The notes: generated by a model not told the origin, from the sequence alone. DNA of 64,000 bases from Neurospora crassa OR74A (GCF_000182925.2 NC_026501.1:8783917-8847916), one strand, 5' to 3'; numbered from the stretch's first letter, positions 45,049 through 57,789 are shown. Numbers and translations: made by a program.

Positions 45049-45147
45049 TGCCCAATAACAGGATTGAACTGTTGACCTTCGCATGGACTTGATATCTCGT
45101 TAGAGAAGATATTAGTACGACGCTCTAACCAGCTGAGCTAATCGGGC
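45049..45147 (-). tRNA. tRNA-Ile (AAT) with 25-nt intron
   Basis: Acceptor GCCCGAT/ATTGGGC (one G-T pair), discriminator A. D stem GCTC/GAGC and T stem AACAG/CTGTT are perfect. The anticodon loop begins CTAATA, giving anticodon AAT. A 25-nt intron (45109-45085) follows one base after the anticodon, at the usual nuclear position; removal leaves 74 nt. T-runs follow on the minus strand as a Pol III stop. Confidence 0.93.
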
Positions 45148-45819
45148 TTAGTGGTAATTTGTTGAAGTAATTAGGCTTGCTCAGTACCTATTAGGGATGA
45201 TTGGACACGTGCACAGACACAAACCCGCTCGCCCCCCTTGTTGTTGAGATAAGATCACCCAGAGTGCTTGCTTGGTGGACACTCACTGATTTCTTTAAAA
45301 AAAAACTGCATATGTCACGCTGGATACGGACTTGGGAGGAAGAATACTTGCTTTGTTAAGGTGTCAGTAGAATTTAGTAGCATTATTTTGCCGTTAAGGA
45401 CCAGTAAATGACCGTTCGATTTTCGCTAGCTAATGCCTGTTTTCTAGTCTTGCCTTGGGGCATCTTTCTAAATCCGGATATTTGAAAAAGTTGCAAACGT
45501 CTGGAAAACCGCAGATACGCTGATACACAGGAATGTTCGCTTCTTGAATACCGGAAAGTAGATCTTTCACAAGGTAGGTCATTATGAACCTGCACTGCCC
45601 AACTCTCAGTCTCAATTCCCGGACCTTTCTATCGCAGTCCTCTTCAAGTAAGGTACTCTCCCTTCGTCCCTCTTTCGATAATACCCTGCAGACTCATACT
45701 CTCTCCCCTGATTGGATATTATCATAGCACCTTCTACTGTGCTTTGCTCGGAATTAATCCTCTGTCGAATTCCCTTCGGTCAGTATTCTCCCCCATTACT
45801 CATCAACCCTTTTATGAGA
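45148..45819. other. spacer, no gene seen
   Basis: Between tRNA-Ile and the stop of the 2EXR gene. The small ORFs present lack support. It probably includes the 2EXR gene's 3' UTR and the tRNA upstream flank. Confidence 0.5.
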
Positions 45820-47239
45820 TTAGGACATACCGGAATCAGAGGGTACGGAGGATGTAGACCCATCTTGGTCTTCCGGAGGGGCAGTGAGGCCGCCCCCGGT
45901 TCCAGGTTCGGCTAACGCCGATTCCATAGCGTTGTAAACAATCCAAACCAGATCATTAACCTCAAGCATGGACCCATTTGAGCCTGCGTTACCAGGGACA
46001 TCCGGGCTCACCACCTCCAAACTGTTATTGTCATTCTCACAAGCAAGCGGCGACGCACCCTTGGGAATCTTGGCTATGCGTGCGTGCCTGTGTCGGTTGG
46101 GAAGCCAATACGGATCGAGTCTCAGGGACATCGGATTGGCCGTGATGCTGATGGTGCGGAGGTTGTGCAGCGCGGTCTTGGCTTTGTCTTGCGTGCTGGG
46201 GTCCTGGAAGAGGCGGGTAAAGCTGTGAAGGCACTGGATGGTTTCGAGGTGGTAGTAATCGTAGAGCTTGACGGCTTCAGTGACTGGCAAGACACGATTT
46301 ACACTGATCACGGTTATCCCTTCTGATGTTTGCGGAATGTCGATGAGTCGGGGGCGGCGGAAGACGAAGCTGAGGTGGCGGAGGTTGGAGAAATGGAAGA
46401 GAAAGGTGAATGGATTAGTTGCGCCAGGGCTGGTCCAGTCATAACCGCCGGGTTGCAGGTCCTCGACGCGGTCGAGCTGGAGCTCGATTCGGTGAATCCG
46501 GCTCAGCATGGCAGTAGGCGCCAGGGCAGCGACGCTGGGTTGACCTATTCCCTGCCAGGGTGAAGACTGGTAGATGACATTGGAGCGTGCAGTTCTGTTG
46601 CGAGAGAGATGAGAGTAGCTCAGCTGGATGGCCAAGGTGTCCGAGTATGAGTTGAATAGATAGGCGGGAGGCTCCCCTTGCGACGATGGCAGCGGGCTTC
46701 CCCAGTACGCAAAAGCCAACTCGCGGCTCTCCCTGTTGATTTGGAAAAGTCTGATTTTCTGGTAGTGGTCTCGAGTTCCCAGGAATGAGCGGTTTCCGGG
46801 ACCGGTGTAGTTGCTTAGCACCACGGAATTGCTGATCAGACCTCGAGGGGCTGTGAGGTAACCGGTGACCAGAACTGGATCGACCGACATCTTCCAGATC
46901 TTTTGTCGGAGCTCGGCCGGTAGCATTACAAAGAGGGAAAATCGCTCGTGAAGCATTCCCTTCCTGGCCGAGTTGGCCATGCTGGGTGGTTGGTTTGTGT
47001 GATTTAGAGAAAGCCACTCGAAATCAGGCAGTGGGGTAAGGGAGGGAACAGATTCTCCTCTGCTAGGTCCACGAGTGTTAGCCATGAATATGATAGTCTA
47101 CCAAATCGACGCTCGAATCTCTGACTTACGCTTGACTCTCCTCCGGACGACATCGCACATGATCGATGAAATTGTTGACGATGCCCTCGTAGTCGGGCTC
47201 GTCCGTGAGTAGACGGTAGAGCACAGATTTTGGTGTCAT
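45820..47239 (-). CDS. 2EXR-domain protein, 450 aa
   Basis: Exons are 47239-47130 and 47062-45820. The 67-nt intron has a GTAAGT donor, a GGCTAAC branch and a tandem TAG-CAG acceptor. A within-intron ATG at 47085 would give a 421-residue product, but the splice signals favour the longer form. From Phe78 the sequence matches the fungal 2EXR domain: FVMLPAELRQKIWKM, then RLFQINRESRELAFAYW about 65 residues later. This domain is found in many filamentous-fungal proteins of unknown role. The region after 200 has leucine-rich helices. The C-terminal 60 residues are acidic/Gly/Ser-rich and likely disordered. No signal peptide or membrane span. Confidence 0.85.
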
Positions 47240-49668
47240 GGCTAGATAATTGTAATCCTGATAGAGATTTCGATGACTGTGGGTGTTCTTGACTTGTATC
47301 GTGATTACAAGTGGTATCCGAGGCGGCAATAACGAAAAGTCGCGGTGTCGATTATTTATAAGGGGAATGAATGTGCGTGTGGCATATAAAACAGGTGGAA
47401 TTTAAGTACTAATCAAGTACTACGAGGCCCGGAAATGTTTATTTATATGCGAGGATTAAACCTGCAGGTTCTCGATGCGAACATCTGTGCTGTCCGCAGG
47501 TTTGCGTGCGAGTGAATAGGTGGTCGGCGTGAACAACCTGCAGGTCCGTGAACAGCCTCAGAAGCATTGAACCTTCACCAAGGTATAGTAAATGAGACGG
47601 ATCAAGGTCCGCGTAGTGGATGGCTGCCAGCATGAGATGGAACCCTGTTCCAGGCATGTTGATGCGATGATCAAGGCAAGGCTTTGACTAAAACATTGGG
47701 TAGAACTTGACTTCTTCAAGAAGCCACCCTCTTTGCACTCAAAACTCCGTCCACGGTGCCTTGAGGCCCCTTCACTGTAAGTTGAGGAATTGATTATGAG
47801 TCGCTTGGCATCGCTATCTTGACGTGACGGGCACTGGGGGATAATACTTGGCTGCGGACTTCGAAAGCGACCGGTAGTACCAGGTATAAGACGGACGAAT
47901 ACTGATCTTGAGATCATGGTGCATCCTCCCGTTCCAGATTGTCAGTGTGCTTCATACTCTAGAGCCACCTTACTAGAGTAGGCCGTCGTTTGTGTGAGCC
48001 TATATGACCTGAGAGCTTTGATTGACTCGCGAGCACAGGGCTCAGGCGCTTGCTCTGGGCGACTGCTTGTACCAACACAACTTGATGAACAACAGGCACT
48101 AGAACTACTTGTTGAATAGCAACATCCATTCAACTGGAGAGTCTGAGTGGACACCGGTAGTTCGGGGTTTGCTGATGATGTGAGTTGGTTTGTCCATGCT
48201 TTAAAGCACTTGCTTGCTTGATCCCACCTTGCTGTCTCCCCAAACCAGACGCAGAAGCGCCGTCACTTGATGTAGTAGTAGCCGCAGGTGGATATTTGTT
48301 GATGATATAGGACATACTAGTTAGACCCTGGTGATCAACAAGCCGAATCGGACACCAAATATCACGGAACTGTGTTATTGTATCAAATGTCACATCCAAG
48401 TCGAGCTAGACGATAGCCGGAGCACATGTCTTGTCGAGGCACATTGTCTGGTTGGATGTCCTTGTGTTCTTGGGTCATCGCCCGCGGTTTTGAGGGGTTT
48501 CTAGTCCCTTTCTGGTTGCGATGGACGACGCATCACCTGCACCTAGCACAGACATTGGCACCTTGCGTTATCATCCAAACCCTTTTTGGCGATCTGATGC
48601 TGAAAGTTCCCGTCAGCCCTGGCTCTTCAATGTGTGGGTGGACTATCTTTGATCGGCCGCTGGGTTGATGGTACTTAGTTAATGGCACTGCCACACGGCT
48701 GCTGAAATCAACGATCCGAAATATTCTGGTAAAGCGCAGGCTCGTTGGGCACTCTGGCCTAGTATCCTAGTGGGTAGGTCGAAGGTTGCAGCCTTGAAGC
48801 CAGATGAGGACTAATGCTCCAACCTTCCAGAAACTGTTGAGCCTGCCGTTGACGAGAACCTTGCAGAAGGCCAGGAGCAATTGCAAAAACGAGTAGTGAA
48901 GTTGAGGCGGGTTGCCTTTGGTTTGGGGCTGAGCTTGGCTCCGTCGCGTCGTGTGATGGCCAAATGTGACCCCATCTCACCCGCTTCCCGTCGGTGCGTT
49001 TGGTTGCTGCCTGTTAGGTCGCTAGAATTGGCGAAGCAATTGTCAAGCCACAAGCCACTTATATCACTCGCGAGTTTAAGAGGAGGGGCGACGGATGATC
49101 TGAACCTAGCCGTAAACGCCACCGAGGCTTACTGTCGGTTACTTTCGGTGTCGAATTTGGAAAGTAGAGGTAACAACGGAAGAATCAGATTCCTCAGTCC
49201 ATTGGGTTGGTGATGATGACAGTGAATGATGAAATGCACCTTCCATTTCGCTGAGTCGCACTCGAGTTTACCGAGTCCATTTGTGGTCGAGTAGGTACCT
49301 CTACCGCTACCCTGGGTGCCCGACGGGACCCTTTGTCTGGACCCTGGGCTTCGGCCGTACGATGCCCCTGTGCCCTGTGGGTCAAAGCGGAAGAGTGGAG
49401 CTCTGGGGTAGTACGTACCTCTACTGGAGAAGGGTACCATCATGCCCGTGCTGTAACGTCCACTGTCAGCTCAACGTCGACATCCCAACCTACTATAAAA
49501 TGCTTCTTCCCCGCCAACCATCACGATACCTCTACCTTAGGTAGCTCTGAATAACAGTCAACCTTTCAACCGACCATCGACCTGACTGGCAAGATCCACA
49601 TCAAACAAGACTGGCGGTGTACTTGTGGAATTCAACCATCTCTATGAACGGACAGGTCCCAGTCCACC
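47240..49668. other. intergenic region, no supported gene
   Basis: Minus-strand frames at 47558-47917 and 47942-48399 are Ser/Cys-rich and have no intron or family support. Around 49280-49545 lie several TAGGTA/TACCTC words, and 49500-49668 is the probable 5' leader of the gene at 49669. Confidence 0.5.
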
Positions 49669-52527
49669 ATGTCTCGCCGCTTATCCATCTTCGGAAGGCT
49701 GGGTCGCCGAACCTCATCGGCGACGGAAAGCACTGCAATCAGCAATGAGAACGACGGACCAGAAATCCATGGCAACCTCGCACCGCCCCCAGCCTACACC
49801 ATCGTAGACGAGTCGGCCACGGCGGACTTGACAGCTGCCTTTGATCAACTAAGCCTTTCCAACGCGGCTTCCGATCCAACTGTCGATACCTGTCTTGCCC
49901 ATTTGAAGCTGTTGTTCGCCATCCAGTCCATGAAGGAAGAGGTCGGCTATACAGATGGCCTTTGGGGACTCTGGGACTCCCTTGCCGGGCCTTTCAACCA
50001 CCTTGAACACACATATGCCGATAAGAAGAAAACCCCGTCTGATTCCAAGAAGCCCCTTGACAAGAACCTACTGGAAGACGCCGACAAGAAAATACTCGAG
50101 AATCTCAGCAAGATCCGCGAGAAGCGATGGGCCTTGTTCCTCGCGAGAGCTACCCAGAGATACGAGGCGTGGTGGAAATCGCTGCCTGGCAGTCAGCCAT
50201 TGACAGAAAGGGACATGGAGGAAGATACATCCTTTGGATACCAGACATTTCCTACGGATGACAGTGCTACCTTTGATTGGAGCGAGGACAAGTTACCTCC
50301 TCTTGGTATGTCACAAACTCTCCTCCAGAATTGTGCTGGGATTAACTATTCCTTTTGATACTGATTCTGCACAGACGTATTGATGGTCTGGCATACCCAC
50401 ATGCTCAACCCCCGAGCCTTCCTTGAAGATGCCATGCTAGCTGGCTTGAGAGGCTTCTGGAATAGAGGACTCCCGTGGCATTTGGTCAACGCGGCCATCG
50501 ACTCCGACTTCAGCTACAATGTAACGGATCAGTGCAAGGCCCGATGGACGAAGCAGACCGGCCTCTCTTGGGACAACCAATCCGATCCACTGGTCAAGGA
50601 ATTGCAATGCCCCAGATGCAACACTAAACTGTCAATCCCCTGGACAACATGCTCTCGGCCTGAAAACTTCCATAATCAAGCTGAACTACTGGACCTTACC
50701 GGCACTGGCTACGGTGACGGCAACCTTCAACACACATGCAAAGGCTGTGGTATTACTATCTGTAAGGAACTCCTTTGTGCTTCCAAGTTTGTCAAGGACG
50801 TTGAAGCCTTGCTTGGGCCTACAAACCGGCCCATCCCAGGAACCGTACTGGAACCTACAACCGGGAGACCCGCGATGGTGCCGCCCGAGCCTGAAAGGTC
50901 CATCTACCCTCGCACATTTCCCAACCGTCTTCTCAAAAGCGGATGCAACTCTATTCGGACAAAGGTGACTACACTCATGACCTCCAGACCGAACCCTACC
51001 ATGCAAGACGTTCGTGTCGAAATCGAAGCCATTCTTGGAAACAGCACATGGCTGAGGGAGATCAACAAATACTCGAATCCCAGGAGCGCTGCATACAAGG
51101 TTGGCCGTGCCAGTAAGCTCAGCATACGAAAAATGATGGGTCATTATTGGGAGAACTTCAGCCCCTTTGCACTCGATCTGGCTGGCGCCGTTGTGCGACA
51201 GGGCATCTTCATCGAAAAGATGTACAAGATTGACTGGCTTCACAGCCCGTCGGCAACCGACACCATGAAGCGACTTCTGCTCAAATATGCCCGTTTCTTC
51301 ACCATCATGCAGAAGAATCCAACCAAAATGGCAGTCCCTACCCTGGATATCGATCTCGCTTGGCACACACATCAGTTGAGCCCGAGCAAGTATTACAAGT
51401 ACAGTATCAACACGACCGACAAGTACATCGATCATGACGACAAGGTTGAGGAGGGGAGACTGAGTGAGCAATTTGAATGGACCAGCAAGGAGTACCAGGA
51501 TACATATGGAGAGGTGTATAGCGAGTGCACTTGTTGGTACTGCGAGTGTAAGTGGGACCCGCCAACCAGCCGTCTGAGCTCCTCGTTTCTCGGTCCTGAC
51601 CATAACATCCGTCTCTTAGCTATTCGGACCTCACACGTGAACTCACTTGGTCAAGTGCTGGGTGTTTCCAAGTCAGAGAAAAGTATGTATTCCCGTGCAT
51701 TTCCGGTCCGGTCACTCAAACACAGTTCGGCTCGCTAACCAACTTCCTCGCAGTTGCCGAAGCTTTCCACACCTCCGAAAAAGCCAAACTCTGCCCACCC
51801 GACAAGTCTGCCCACATCTCTTCCCACAACGCCGTGATGCTACACGTCGATCCTTCGCAGCCTAATCTAACCATCCAGGACCGCGTGCGCGTGCAACTCG
51901 CTGCCCTTCATCAGAAGAGACTGGACGATGCATACGCCAAAGCCAAGAAACGTGCCGAGAAGAAGGGCAGAACTATTCCGCCTCGGGATGCTGCGTATTA
52001 TGACCACTGGGGATACCCGTACTACATGGCTGGGCCCTACATGTACCCCATTTGGTTTACCCCGGGCCTCTACTACGGTTGGGACCCTGGATATATTGCC
52101 GGCTGTGGCACCGGAGCTAATGGAGCCTGTGCTGCGGGCACCTGCGGAGGAGGCGTTGCTGCGGGTGGTTGTGGCGGTGCCGGGGTAAGTTATCCTTATT
52201 CTCATGATGATAGTGGACGTGATGCTAACGTGGATTTGTCTAGGGATGTGGTGGGGTAAGTTATTCTATATGCGTACCAGATGGTGGAGGAAGGAGCTCT
52301 GCTTGTTCATCAAATGCTAACGGATTCTCTTTGCTTAGGGATGCGGCGGTGGTGCTAGTGGTAGTGCCTGCGGCGGCGGCGGCGGCGGCGGGTGCGGAGG
52401 GGGTGGTGGATGCGGAGGAGGAGGGGGAGGAGGAGGAGGAGGCTGTGGTGGCGGTAAGTTAATCCTAAATGAGAATCCTAAATACCGATCAAGATACTAA
52501 CATCTGTGGTACAAAGGCGGATGCTAG
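49669..52527 (+). CDS. glycine-rich domain protein (GRDP/DUF1399 family), 813 aa, seven exons
   Basis: Exons are 49669-50305, 50375-51547, 51620-51682, 51754-52184, 52244-52255, 52339-52453 and 52517-52527. All junctions are GT-AG and keep the frame. DUF1399-type halves carry the hallmark WHTH motifs at Trp218 (VWHTHMLNPRAF) and Trp542 (DIDLAWHTHQLSPSKYYKYS). Between them lies a likely zinc ribbon, CPRC (291-294) and CKGC (334-337). The C-terminus turns into Cys-Gly-rich sequence: GCGTGANGACAAGTCGGG, then long Gly runs broken by single Cys, ending GGC. Plant relatives act in stress and RNA-related processes; the fungal role is unknown. Intron 2 (72 nt) is in frame without stops, and exon 5 is only 12 nt. 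Cytosolic by lack of a signal peptide. Confidence 0.9.
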
Positions 52528-53935
52528 GACTCCTCATGTCCAGGGTTTATAAGCCGTGATGGTTAGTTTGACGACCAACGCTCTTTCGGATACGATACAT
52601 ATGCTTTTCGATACGCGAGCTTCCTTTTGCTTTGGTTAATTCGTCCTGTGTTCTGTGTTGTTTACGAAGCGGGAAACCCTGGGTCGCAACAAGTGTGTCT
52701 GGCAGATAATTCATATCCACAGAACAGTATTGTTTTCCACATATTGATTGTCTTTCAAATTAGGTATAACTTTCTATACTTTAGCGGCCTACGAACAGCT
52801 CATACAAAGCTACTTCCCGCAAGCCATACGTGCTGAAGTTTGCCATCCGTGACAATCGCTTCAGATACGACCACATATACTGGGGAAGAGTAAGCGTGTG
52901 AGTTCGTATGCAAGTGTCATACACTTTCTGTTTGGCTGAATGTATCGCGCACTCGCCTGTTCATCAAACATATCAACCCTCTTTCGGAAGGAGAAAGACT
53001 ATGGATAGCAACTATCGTCTTCCTAGCATCAGGAGACGCGACGGCAATGAACAGAGGTCGGGCCAACTCTCATTAGCCAAGTCGGGAGCGAAAGCCTCGG
53101 GGAAACAAAAAGACCATACAACTTCCAGGTAGAGGATGTATGATGTTCCCCTCGGCTCACAAGCCCCGTTACCCTACCTGGACGGCAACTCATCCCTTTT
53201 TTTTTGATGGGTTTACCCTGGAGGTCATCATTATTTATGCCTGGGTTCTTCTGGCTTATAGAAATATCTCCACAGCATGGTGGCTGCTATAGGGGCGATA
53301 TATTGGTACCACGGCCAAGGCAAAAAGATAATTTTCTCTGCCAGCAAAGGAAGCACCACGAAATCCAGGCGATTAGGAGACATGGACAGAATTAACCATC
53401 TCTACAGCCGTTAGCTTACTTAAACCCTTACTTGCCATTCTTTTAGAACTGAGCAACCTTTCATCCTTCAGTGAACGCGTCTCTATCTTTTGAGCTCTTG
53501 CTTCTTAGTTTCGGCAAACCAGGTCGACTATTACCTGCCCGTTGGCGCTGAGTCGAGTCAGCTGAGAGAAGGAAGTGCGAATTAGGTAGTTATATGCACC
53601 GGGGGTTGAGATCTGAAACAGAACATGGAAAGGCTAGGACGAGATTGTTCGAGACCATCTGGAGGGCGAGGGGAGAAAGATCCCTGGGTAGGTATAACCT
53701 TTGGGCAAAACCGCCTCGTTCGTATGCCGGTGGGAAGAAGCATCATCAAGCGTTCGGAGACTGGGGGGTAGTGTAGGATGAGGGCAATGTTATGGTTGCC
53801 CCTGGGTAGGTGGACTCTTAGATGCCCTGGTGTTTATGTTTGTCGGGTTCGTTGGATCGAAAAGGGTCATTGCATCGGAGTGGTTGGAGGGGGCTTTTGG
53901 TAGATTACATATTTGTGGTGTAGGATATGATGACG

Positions 53936-53938
<3 letters not shown>

Positions 53939-53994
<56 letters not shown>
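53939..53994. repeat. poly(A) tract, 56 nt
   Basis: Uninterrupted run of 56 A on the plus strand. On the minus strand it follows directly after a hydrophobic open frame (54242-53997). No target-site duplication was found. Confidence 0.95.
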
Positions 53995-53996
<2 letters not shown>

Positions 53997-54242
53997 AAGA
54001 TACATGAGTGAAGCATGGTAACGTCGAAGGGGCCACCTTGCTGGTCGTTCTTTACGGCCCATAATGATGACGAGGGTCTTACAAGTGCCGACAATGGCAG
54101 CCATGACATTCGTGCCTGCCACAAACAGAATGGAGATGAAGATGGGGACCTTTGGAAGGAGCACTCGGCCAATGTAGCTGGCGAAGAGAAAGATAATCGA
54201 AGAACAAAATCCTTCCATACTTATGAAGAGACCGTTCTCCAT
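53997..54242 (-). pseudogene. possible membrane-protein gene fragment
   Basis: From ATG 54242 the minus strand encodes about 82 residues with two good membrane segments (SSIIFLFASYIG and VPIFISILFVAGTNVMAAIVG) before the frame runs into the poly(T) complement. The look is that of two adjacent helices of a major-facilitator transporter, but length and context do not allow a firm assignment. No partner exons were found. It may be a gene fragment, or chance. Confidence 0.25.
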
Positions 54243-54300
54243 TCCCGTTTCTTTTCTTTCACAACCACGATCTCGAGTTGATTTCTTCAATCACTACAGT

Positions 54301-54801
54301 CTAAGCACCACACACCCGCATCATGAAGTCCAGACGAACCACTGAGTGGGTCCCTTTTCCAAGTCCGTTCACTAAATTCAGGGACTCGAAGCGTTTCAAT
54401 TCAATGCAACCATCACCGACACGACTTATCCTGTTCCTTCTCCCCACCACCAGAGGCTCCTGTCGATGTTGCCCAGCTTGCCCCGGACAGTGTGTCACTT
54501 CCATTTCCATTTCAGTTTCAAGCGGCCCTTGATGCCGTCTTTCCGCTTCCAACCATTGTAGAATTTCGAACAGCCTTATACACCGGCTCAAACCGTCGAG
54601 AGTCAATGTGTTAGGTGGCGAGGAGATAAACAATATCATGAAAGCAGGTAATTTGAAGGACGCGCAGCCATCCCACTCCAGTACCCACTCGTTCGTCTCG
54701 TTGTCTTCAATGCAATCAAGCTCCAGCAAGGAAGCAACTTCATTTGTGGCTCTGGTCAGTCGTCCATCAGGAAATTTGGCGTTTTGTCTACCGCCCGGCA
54801 C
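54301..54801 (-). CDS. doubtful open frame, up to 167 codons
   Basis: The minus-strand frame includes a plausible stretch (SLLELDCIEDNETNEWVLEWDGCASFKL), but the antisense frame is also partly open and reads like a protein around PEAPVDVAQLAPDSVSLP. Neither has introns, a good start context or a recognised family. Recorded because it is the longest frame between 53 and 58 kb. Confidence 0.2.
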   Translation of the reverse strand: MPGGRQNAKFPDGRLTRATNEVASLLELDCIEDNETNEWVLEWDGCASFKLPAFMILFISSPPNTLTLDGLSRCIRLFEILQWLEAERRHQGPLETEMEMEVTHCPGQAGQHRQEPLVVGRRNRISRVGDGCIELKRFESLNLVNGLGKGTHSVVRLDFMMRVCGA

Positions 54802-55415
54802 CTTCTGCGCCCTCGAACCCTCTGACCACCCTCAGGCCCGTCACCGGATATACCTCGGGAACGTCGAAGCGTATCTCCATCGTACCATTTCCCTCGAACC
54901 ACCAGATCAGCTTTGGTGCTTGCCTGAAAGGGGTAAAGTGATCTCCAGGCCTCCAATCAACGAGGCCTGAAGGTATCTCTGTCTCATCTGCTCATCCAAC
55001 GGTTGTGGAATGATTATGACTGTTGAGACAATCTGATTGGCCGGAGTCGGGCGAGAGGCCGGTGGATGGGATGCGCGGGTTTTCGAAGGAAATAAACGAG
55101 TCAACAAAGGTACGTCTAATTGATGAATGGATTCCAATTGCTAACATTCTGATAAGGAATCAACGGCCATCGGATTGTGGAAATGTCGTGTAGTACCTAG
55201 AGTAGTGCACAAGACTGACCTTAGAGGCGACCAGGTTTCGACGAAGCAAATCCATCAAAGCCCACATAGCAGCAAAAGATCGACATGTGCCAAGCGCTGC
55301 ACATGTATTTTTGGCCGCCTTTGCGTCATGGCGACCTCACCGTGTTTTTACCGTGTCTGACTTACCGCGCAGTAGCTTGCCCAGCCGGGCCCGGGTCCGG
55401 GTGACACCTCGTCGG

Positions 55416-55436
55416 GTTCGGGTGCAGTTCCCGAAC
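55416..55436. repeat. GGGTGYAGTTCCCG motif in a perfect 7-bp hairpin
   Basis: GTTCGGG (55416-55422) and CCCGAAC (55430-55436) pair exactly around loop TGCAGTT. The core GGGTGYAGTTCCCG recurs at 55899-55912 and 56030-56043, where the stem is shorter. Confidence 0.7.
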
Positions 55437-57739
55437 TCCGCTTTTTTTCTTTTAGCAACTGGCCCGCTGCGCCCGAGTTAGCCCGGTGCTTGGGTCCGAT
55501 TCCCCGTTCAGCGCTCAACACGGACCGAGACTCCCCATGGCAGCACCATCATTTCGAGCACATGATTTACTTGCAAGATAGGCAACTACCTGGTGCAGGT
55601 CCCGTCTCATTTTCGGGATTTCTTCCCATAGGTATACTCGGTTTCCCTGCTGCCCTGATATAAATACTTAAGACATACACAAGGAACATTTGAGACATTC
55701 AGGAACCGAAACAGAGCAGTCTCAGTTGGACAAAATGCACACACCAGACCGCTCGCTTGGTTTCGGGAGTTCCCGTATCGACACCTGCCTATTTCGCCTC
55801 CTATCCCGAGTCTCAAGTCTCATATGCTACCGACATAGGAAAATGTCCGAAATTGTCCATTCTTCAGGACGGTGAAGAATGCAAACCAAGTTGACGCCGG
55901 GTGTAGTTCCCGCGACGCAAAGACAATCAAAGACTGGTCGAGACCGGTGAACTGGCATTACAGAATCTTCGGTCCGTGAGTCTCCGAGGTACCCATTCGA
56001 CATCGCAAACACACCATTGTGCTTGCCCCGGGTGCAGTTCCCGTACTCCTCTTTCAAGCATCATTTTTTCTCCTTTTCTCCCAAGTCCTCCCGACCGGTC
56101 GATTTGTCTTGTTGCACAACGTCGCATCCCTTACAGACGGGACTCCCGTCAGCCCGTCGTCCTGCTGCAGCATCGGATTGTTAGGCAAACACATCGGCTC
56201 TTTCGGACTCGACTTGCTTACACTGTGACAAAAACATCACTCCCACTCATTCCGCTGCTGTCCTCACTATCTTCCGAGTACCTCCCAAGGTATTCGACTG
56301 CTTGTCTTACAGTGACGTCTGCCATTTTTTCCTCGAGAAACTCCGAAGGTGCCAGATTCTCAAGGGAGTCGCTACTGGGCTGGTAGAGCTGGGTAGTACA
56401 CACAGCCTTAAATAAAACCAAAAGAGACACCACAACGCAGTGCATTCCCAAATCAGAAGGCAGAGCGGATGAATCCTGCCAATCCGGAATCGATTCCGCG
56501 CACTTCAGTTCGCTCTCTAGCCTCTCACGCACCGCACCGTCCACTTCTTCAGCTGTCTACTACACTAGTACCTATGTAAACAGACCAATCAAGTTGCTAA
56601 ACACTGTAACAAACACCCCCCAGCCTCCCAATCCACATCCACACTTTCCGCTCTCAGCTTTCTTGGCGCTCAACTCTTTCTACATCCTCCTCCAGTAATC
56701 ATGGAGACTCCGACACCCTTGATACCTACCCATCGTTGATTCCACGAATCATGCAGCACTACATACACTAGTACATCAGCTTCTAGAACATCATGGCCAC
56801 CAGCGGAGCCGGGCGGGCAGGTAATGGCAATGCAAATCATGCTGCACTGGCTGTGCTGTGCACGCTTCCTTTTCACAAGGCTTCAAGCTCGCACGGTCAT
56901 TGTGGTCCGTCGGTCGTCGGAGCTGCTGAGTGCTGAGTTATGCATTGCTAAGCAGAACGCTATACTAGGTAGTCAGTCTACCTCTAATCCTCTCTAGTGT
57001 TGTACTGCGGTAGGCAGTTACCTACAGTAGTCTTCTTCAGGCTCTGGGCTCTCTCTGCCTATTCCATACACTACATTGGTAGGCTTTGTTGGTCACGGTA
57101 TCTTACTATGTGTTTACGGTGTTTATTGATTGGCCTCCTCCATCTGTGCGTCCTGTACCTAGTCCTGTTGCCCTACCTACTTATGGCCCTGTTGCCATGT
57201 GCTGTGCTGCAACTGATGCGAGATGGTAAATCGAAGGAGGAGGAGGTGCATTCCCGCTGCGATGAGAAGTTACTATCATGTGCTATTTGCTCGTCGGTCA
57301 AAAAGGCTTGCAGATGTGGCGGTTTTAGAACGGATTTCTTCTTCAGTATTCAGTTCCATTCTGGCCATCCGGGCAGTTGCGAAAGTAGGTAGGTAGTTCA
57401 CCGCTCTAAGCACCCCTTTCGAAGTCTTTTTTTTTTTTTTTCTTCTCATTTTCATGTGCCAATGTCACAAGAGAAATACTGCTAGCATGTAGACTGCCAT
57501 ACAAAGTTCATTTTGCACGTCTCACGCACATCTCACGGATTTTAAAATGCAACAATACACAGCAGATTGATTAGTGAACCAATTCGTCAGGGTTTTTGCG
57601 TTTTTTTTTTTGGATTTTTCAAGACGATGGATGTTGCTAATGCTAAACTTCTTTGATTAACCGTATACTTTCAAAGAATTGCCCCATCTAGACAGTATGT
57701 TGTTATTGAGTAACTGTAGGAGAAAGAGGATGTGTTGTG

Positions 57740-57757
57740 GATGATAATGATGATGAC

Positions 57758-57789
<32 letters not shown>

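Noticed and set aside
50686-51603. 305-codon minus-strand open frame
   Set aside because: Antisense of exon 2 of the GRDP gene; the sense strand has two WHTH motifs and clean introns.
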